Source of the DNA: Candidatus Poribacteria bacterium WGA-3G
GTDB taxonomy: Bacteria > Poribacteria > WGA-4E > WGA-3G
Direction of reading: 5' to 3'
Length of the DNA: 14,207 nucleotides
NCBI GenBank assembly: GCA_000406005.1
Contig: ASZN01000098.1
Span: 1-14,207, forward strand
A model generated the notes under the pieces. The model saw only the letters and a list, made by a program, of their open reading frames with translations, was not told the DNA's origin and searched no databases. How positions within the stretch are numbered: position 1 is the stretch's first letter; every line of letters begins with the position of its first letter. A program made the position numbers and the translations under genes. Positions 13,417 through 14,207 of the stretch are shown piece by piece.

Positions 13417-13631
13417 GATTCATTTTCCTCAAGGCGATCAATAGCAAGAGTATAACAAAGAATGTCCAGTTTGTCAATTGTATTTAACAGCCAATCGTGT
13501 TGGTGCTCTGTAATATAGTCTGCTACATACTGGAGTCCGCGGATGCGTTCAATCGCGTCCTCATTTTTCGGCGTGGGTTCGGGTTGCGAAAATTGCTGAT
13601 TTAATGTGGGAAATAGGGGGATTTGTTCCAT
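13413..13631 (-). pseudogene. Truncated AlkB-family gene, 5' fragment
   Basis: The 72-codon frame starts like the intact alkB downstream: MEQ at the start, a polar stretch, then DYITEHQHDWLLNTIDK (38-54), where the intact copy has DYITEHQHDWLLTEIDK. Homology stops right after IDK; the remaining 18 residues have no counterpart, and the whole iron and 2-oxoglutarate-binding core is missing. It follows the upstream methyltransferase by eight bases, as the intact alkB follows its own. So this is the remnant of a second methyltransferase-alkB pair, cut by the event that placed the HicB-like gene here. A short peptide could still be made but cannot be an active dioxygenase. Confidence 0.85.
13449..13477 (-). 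promoter_or_regulatory. Strong sigma70-type promoter at the broken end of alkB
   Basis: On the minus strand TTGACA (13472-13477) and TATACT (13449-13454) are 17 bases apart. Transcription would start near 13442, leaving a leader of about 26 bases to the HicB-like ATG at 13416. The -35 box is the alkB codons for Ile-Asp-Lys, which also exist in the intact copy; the -10 box lies in the non-homologous sequence after the break. It could drive the HicB-like gene, the methyltransferase and the intact alkB together. Confidence 0.75.
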
Positions 13632-13639
13632 TGTCAGTT

Positions 13640-14207
13640 TTACGCGTAGCAGAGTATCTCATAGTAGACGGTACTATTGTGGAGTAAGCCATTTATGAGT
13701 CTACAATAAGAGAAAGTTTCAACATTTGATTGGGTTACTTGACTTCTGAACACCGACAGGCGCGTTTTGAGTTTTTCCCACTTGCCATACAATTTCAAAC
13801 GCCGGGCACCGGATAATGACCGATGATCAGGATTTTGGTATATTAAGCACACTTTATGCTGATTGTGTTCCTTCATAATTTGAATGAGTACATCAGATAA
13901 GTTATTAACGTCTAATGTCGGACTGGCGAAAAAATAGCAGAAATTAAATATAAGCTGTGTCCCATCACCGTTTTCAATGTATTTGCCCAATAATTTCGTC
14001 AAGCCATCGTAACTGTAGTCGTGAATTAACGCAAATTTATCAAAAAAAGGCTCTTTATACCTGTTGGGGCCATATTTGTTGATTGTCACTGCCTTATTCA
14101 GCATAGTGCGTGAACTATCAATGCCTAAATAAGTAATGTCGCTCTGCCCCGCAAACGCGCGAAAAGCAATCCCTGAAGTTAATGGACCACAACCGAAGTC
14201 AATGAAT
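13640..14207 (-). CDS. Class I SAM methyltransferase-like protein, second copy (5' end outside the window)
   Basis: The frame is open to the window edge: before the first in-window ATG (14104) it still encodes FIDFGCGPLTSGIAFRAF, the SAM-binding motif I, and YLGIDSSRTML. The true start therefore lies beyond 14207. It is a paralogue of the 12170-13096 protein: IIFNFCYFLAS there is LIFNFCYFFAS here, and QHKMCMVYQNP is QHKVCLIYQNP. The visible part has about 189 residues. It ends earlier (YYEILCYA), lacking the final roughly 18 residues of the other copy. Divergence is substantial, so the duplication is old. No frameshift or internal stop is seen, so it may still be functional although its partner alkB is broken. 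Confidence 0.8.
   Translation of the reverse strand, partial: FIDFGCGPLTSGIAFRAFAGQSDITYLGIDSSRTMLNKAVTINKYGPNRYKEPFFDKFALIHDYSYDGLTKLLGKYIENGDGTQLIFNFCYFFASPTLDVNNLSDVLIQIMKEHNQHKVCLIYQNPDHRSLSGARRLKLYGKWEKLKTRLSVFRSQVTQSNVETFSYCRLINGLLHNSTVYYEILCYA

Noticed and set aside
13120..13640. HicA toxin gene beside the HicB-like gene
   Set aside because: Neither side has a small frame with a HicA-like GSHH motif; the upstream frame is a truncated alkB and the downstream gene is a methyltransferase.

Overview
The window looks like chromosomal DNA of a free-living or host-associated bacterium with mid-range GC, many short dispersed inverted repeats between genes, and a mixed Suf-type iron-sulfur gene set. 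The style of intergenic repeats (imperfect hairpins of GTTATCAGTTATCAG type, GGCGAGGC/GCCTCGCC hairpins, TAGGG...CCCTA hairpins) together with a CBM4/9-like secreted protein recalls Candidatus Poribacteria and related lineages. That placement is from memory and tentative; no rRNA or other marker is present.

Bases 227-10139, all on the minus strand, form an extended iron-sulfur (Fe-S) cluster locus. In transcription order it reads moaA, sufC, sufB, sufD, a CGWS glutaredoxin-like protein, a small unknown protein, a class I glutamine amidotransferase (peptidase C26/PuuD type), sufS, sufU, a Rieske ferredoxin, a SufT/MIP18 (DUF59) protein, a DUF971 protein and a rhodanese. SufS takes sulfur from cysteine, SufU receives or relays it, SufBCD is the ATP-driven scaffold, and SufT, the glutaredoxin and DUF971 are plausible delivery or carrier factors. 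MoaA and the Rieske protein are themselves Fe-S proteins. Two tightly packed blocks (sufC-sufB, and sufS through sufT) are separated by an AT-richer two-gene insertion and by repeat-filled gaps. A convincing sigma70-type promoter drives moaA, and its -35 box coincides with the TTG codon that opens the longest moaA reading frame, so moaA should start at 10139.

Bases 10140-10355 are a divergent intergenic region holding that promoter, a perfect 10-bp AT-rich inverted repeat, and a consensus TTGACA-17-TATAAT promoter firing rightward. The rightward genes are a small histidine-containing protein of unknown function and a secreted CBM4/9-like carbohydrate-binding protein, ended by a strong hairpin-plus-T-tract terminator at 11460-11485.

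Bases 11484-14207 (minus strand) are an accessory-looking, AT-richer region. A two-gene module, a class I SAM methyltransferase followed by an AlkB-family dioxygenase resembling the ALKBH8 catalytic core, occurs twice in tandem. The downstream copy is intact. The upstream copy has a methyltransferase running off the window and only the first ~57 codons of its alkB. A solo HicB-like antitoxin with an internal 25-residue duplication sits between them. A near-perfect promoter (TTGACA-17-TATACT) lies exactly at the break in the truncated alkB; its -35 box is alkB coding sequence. This module is the best candidate for an undescribed system here.
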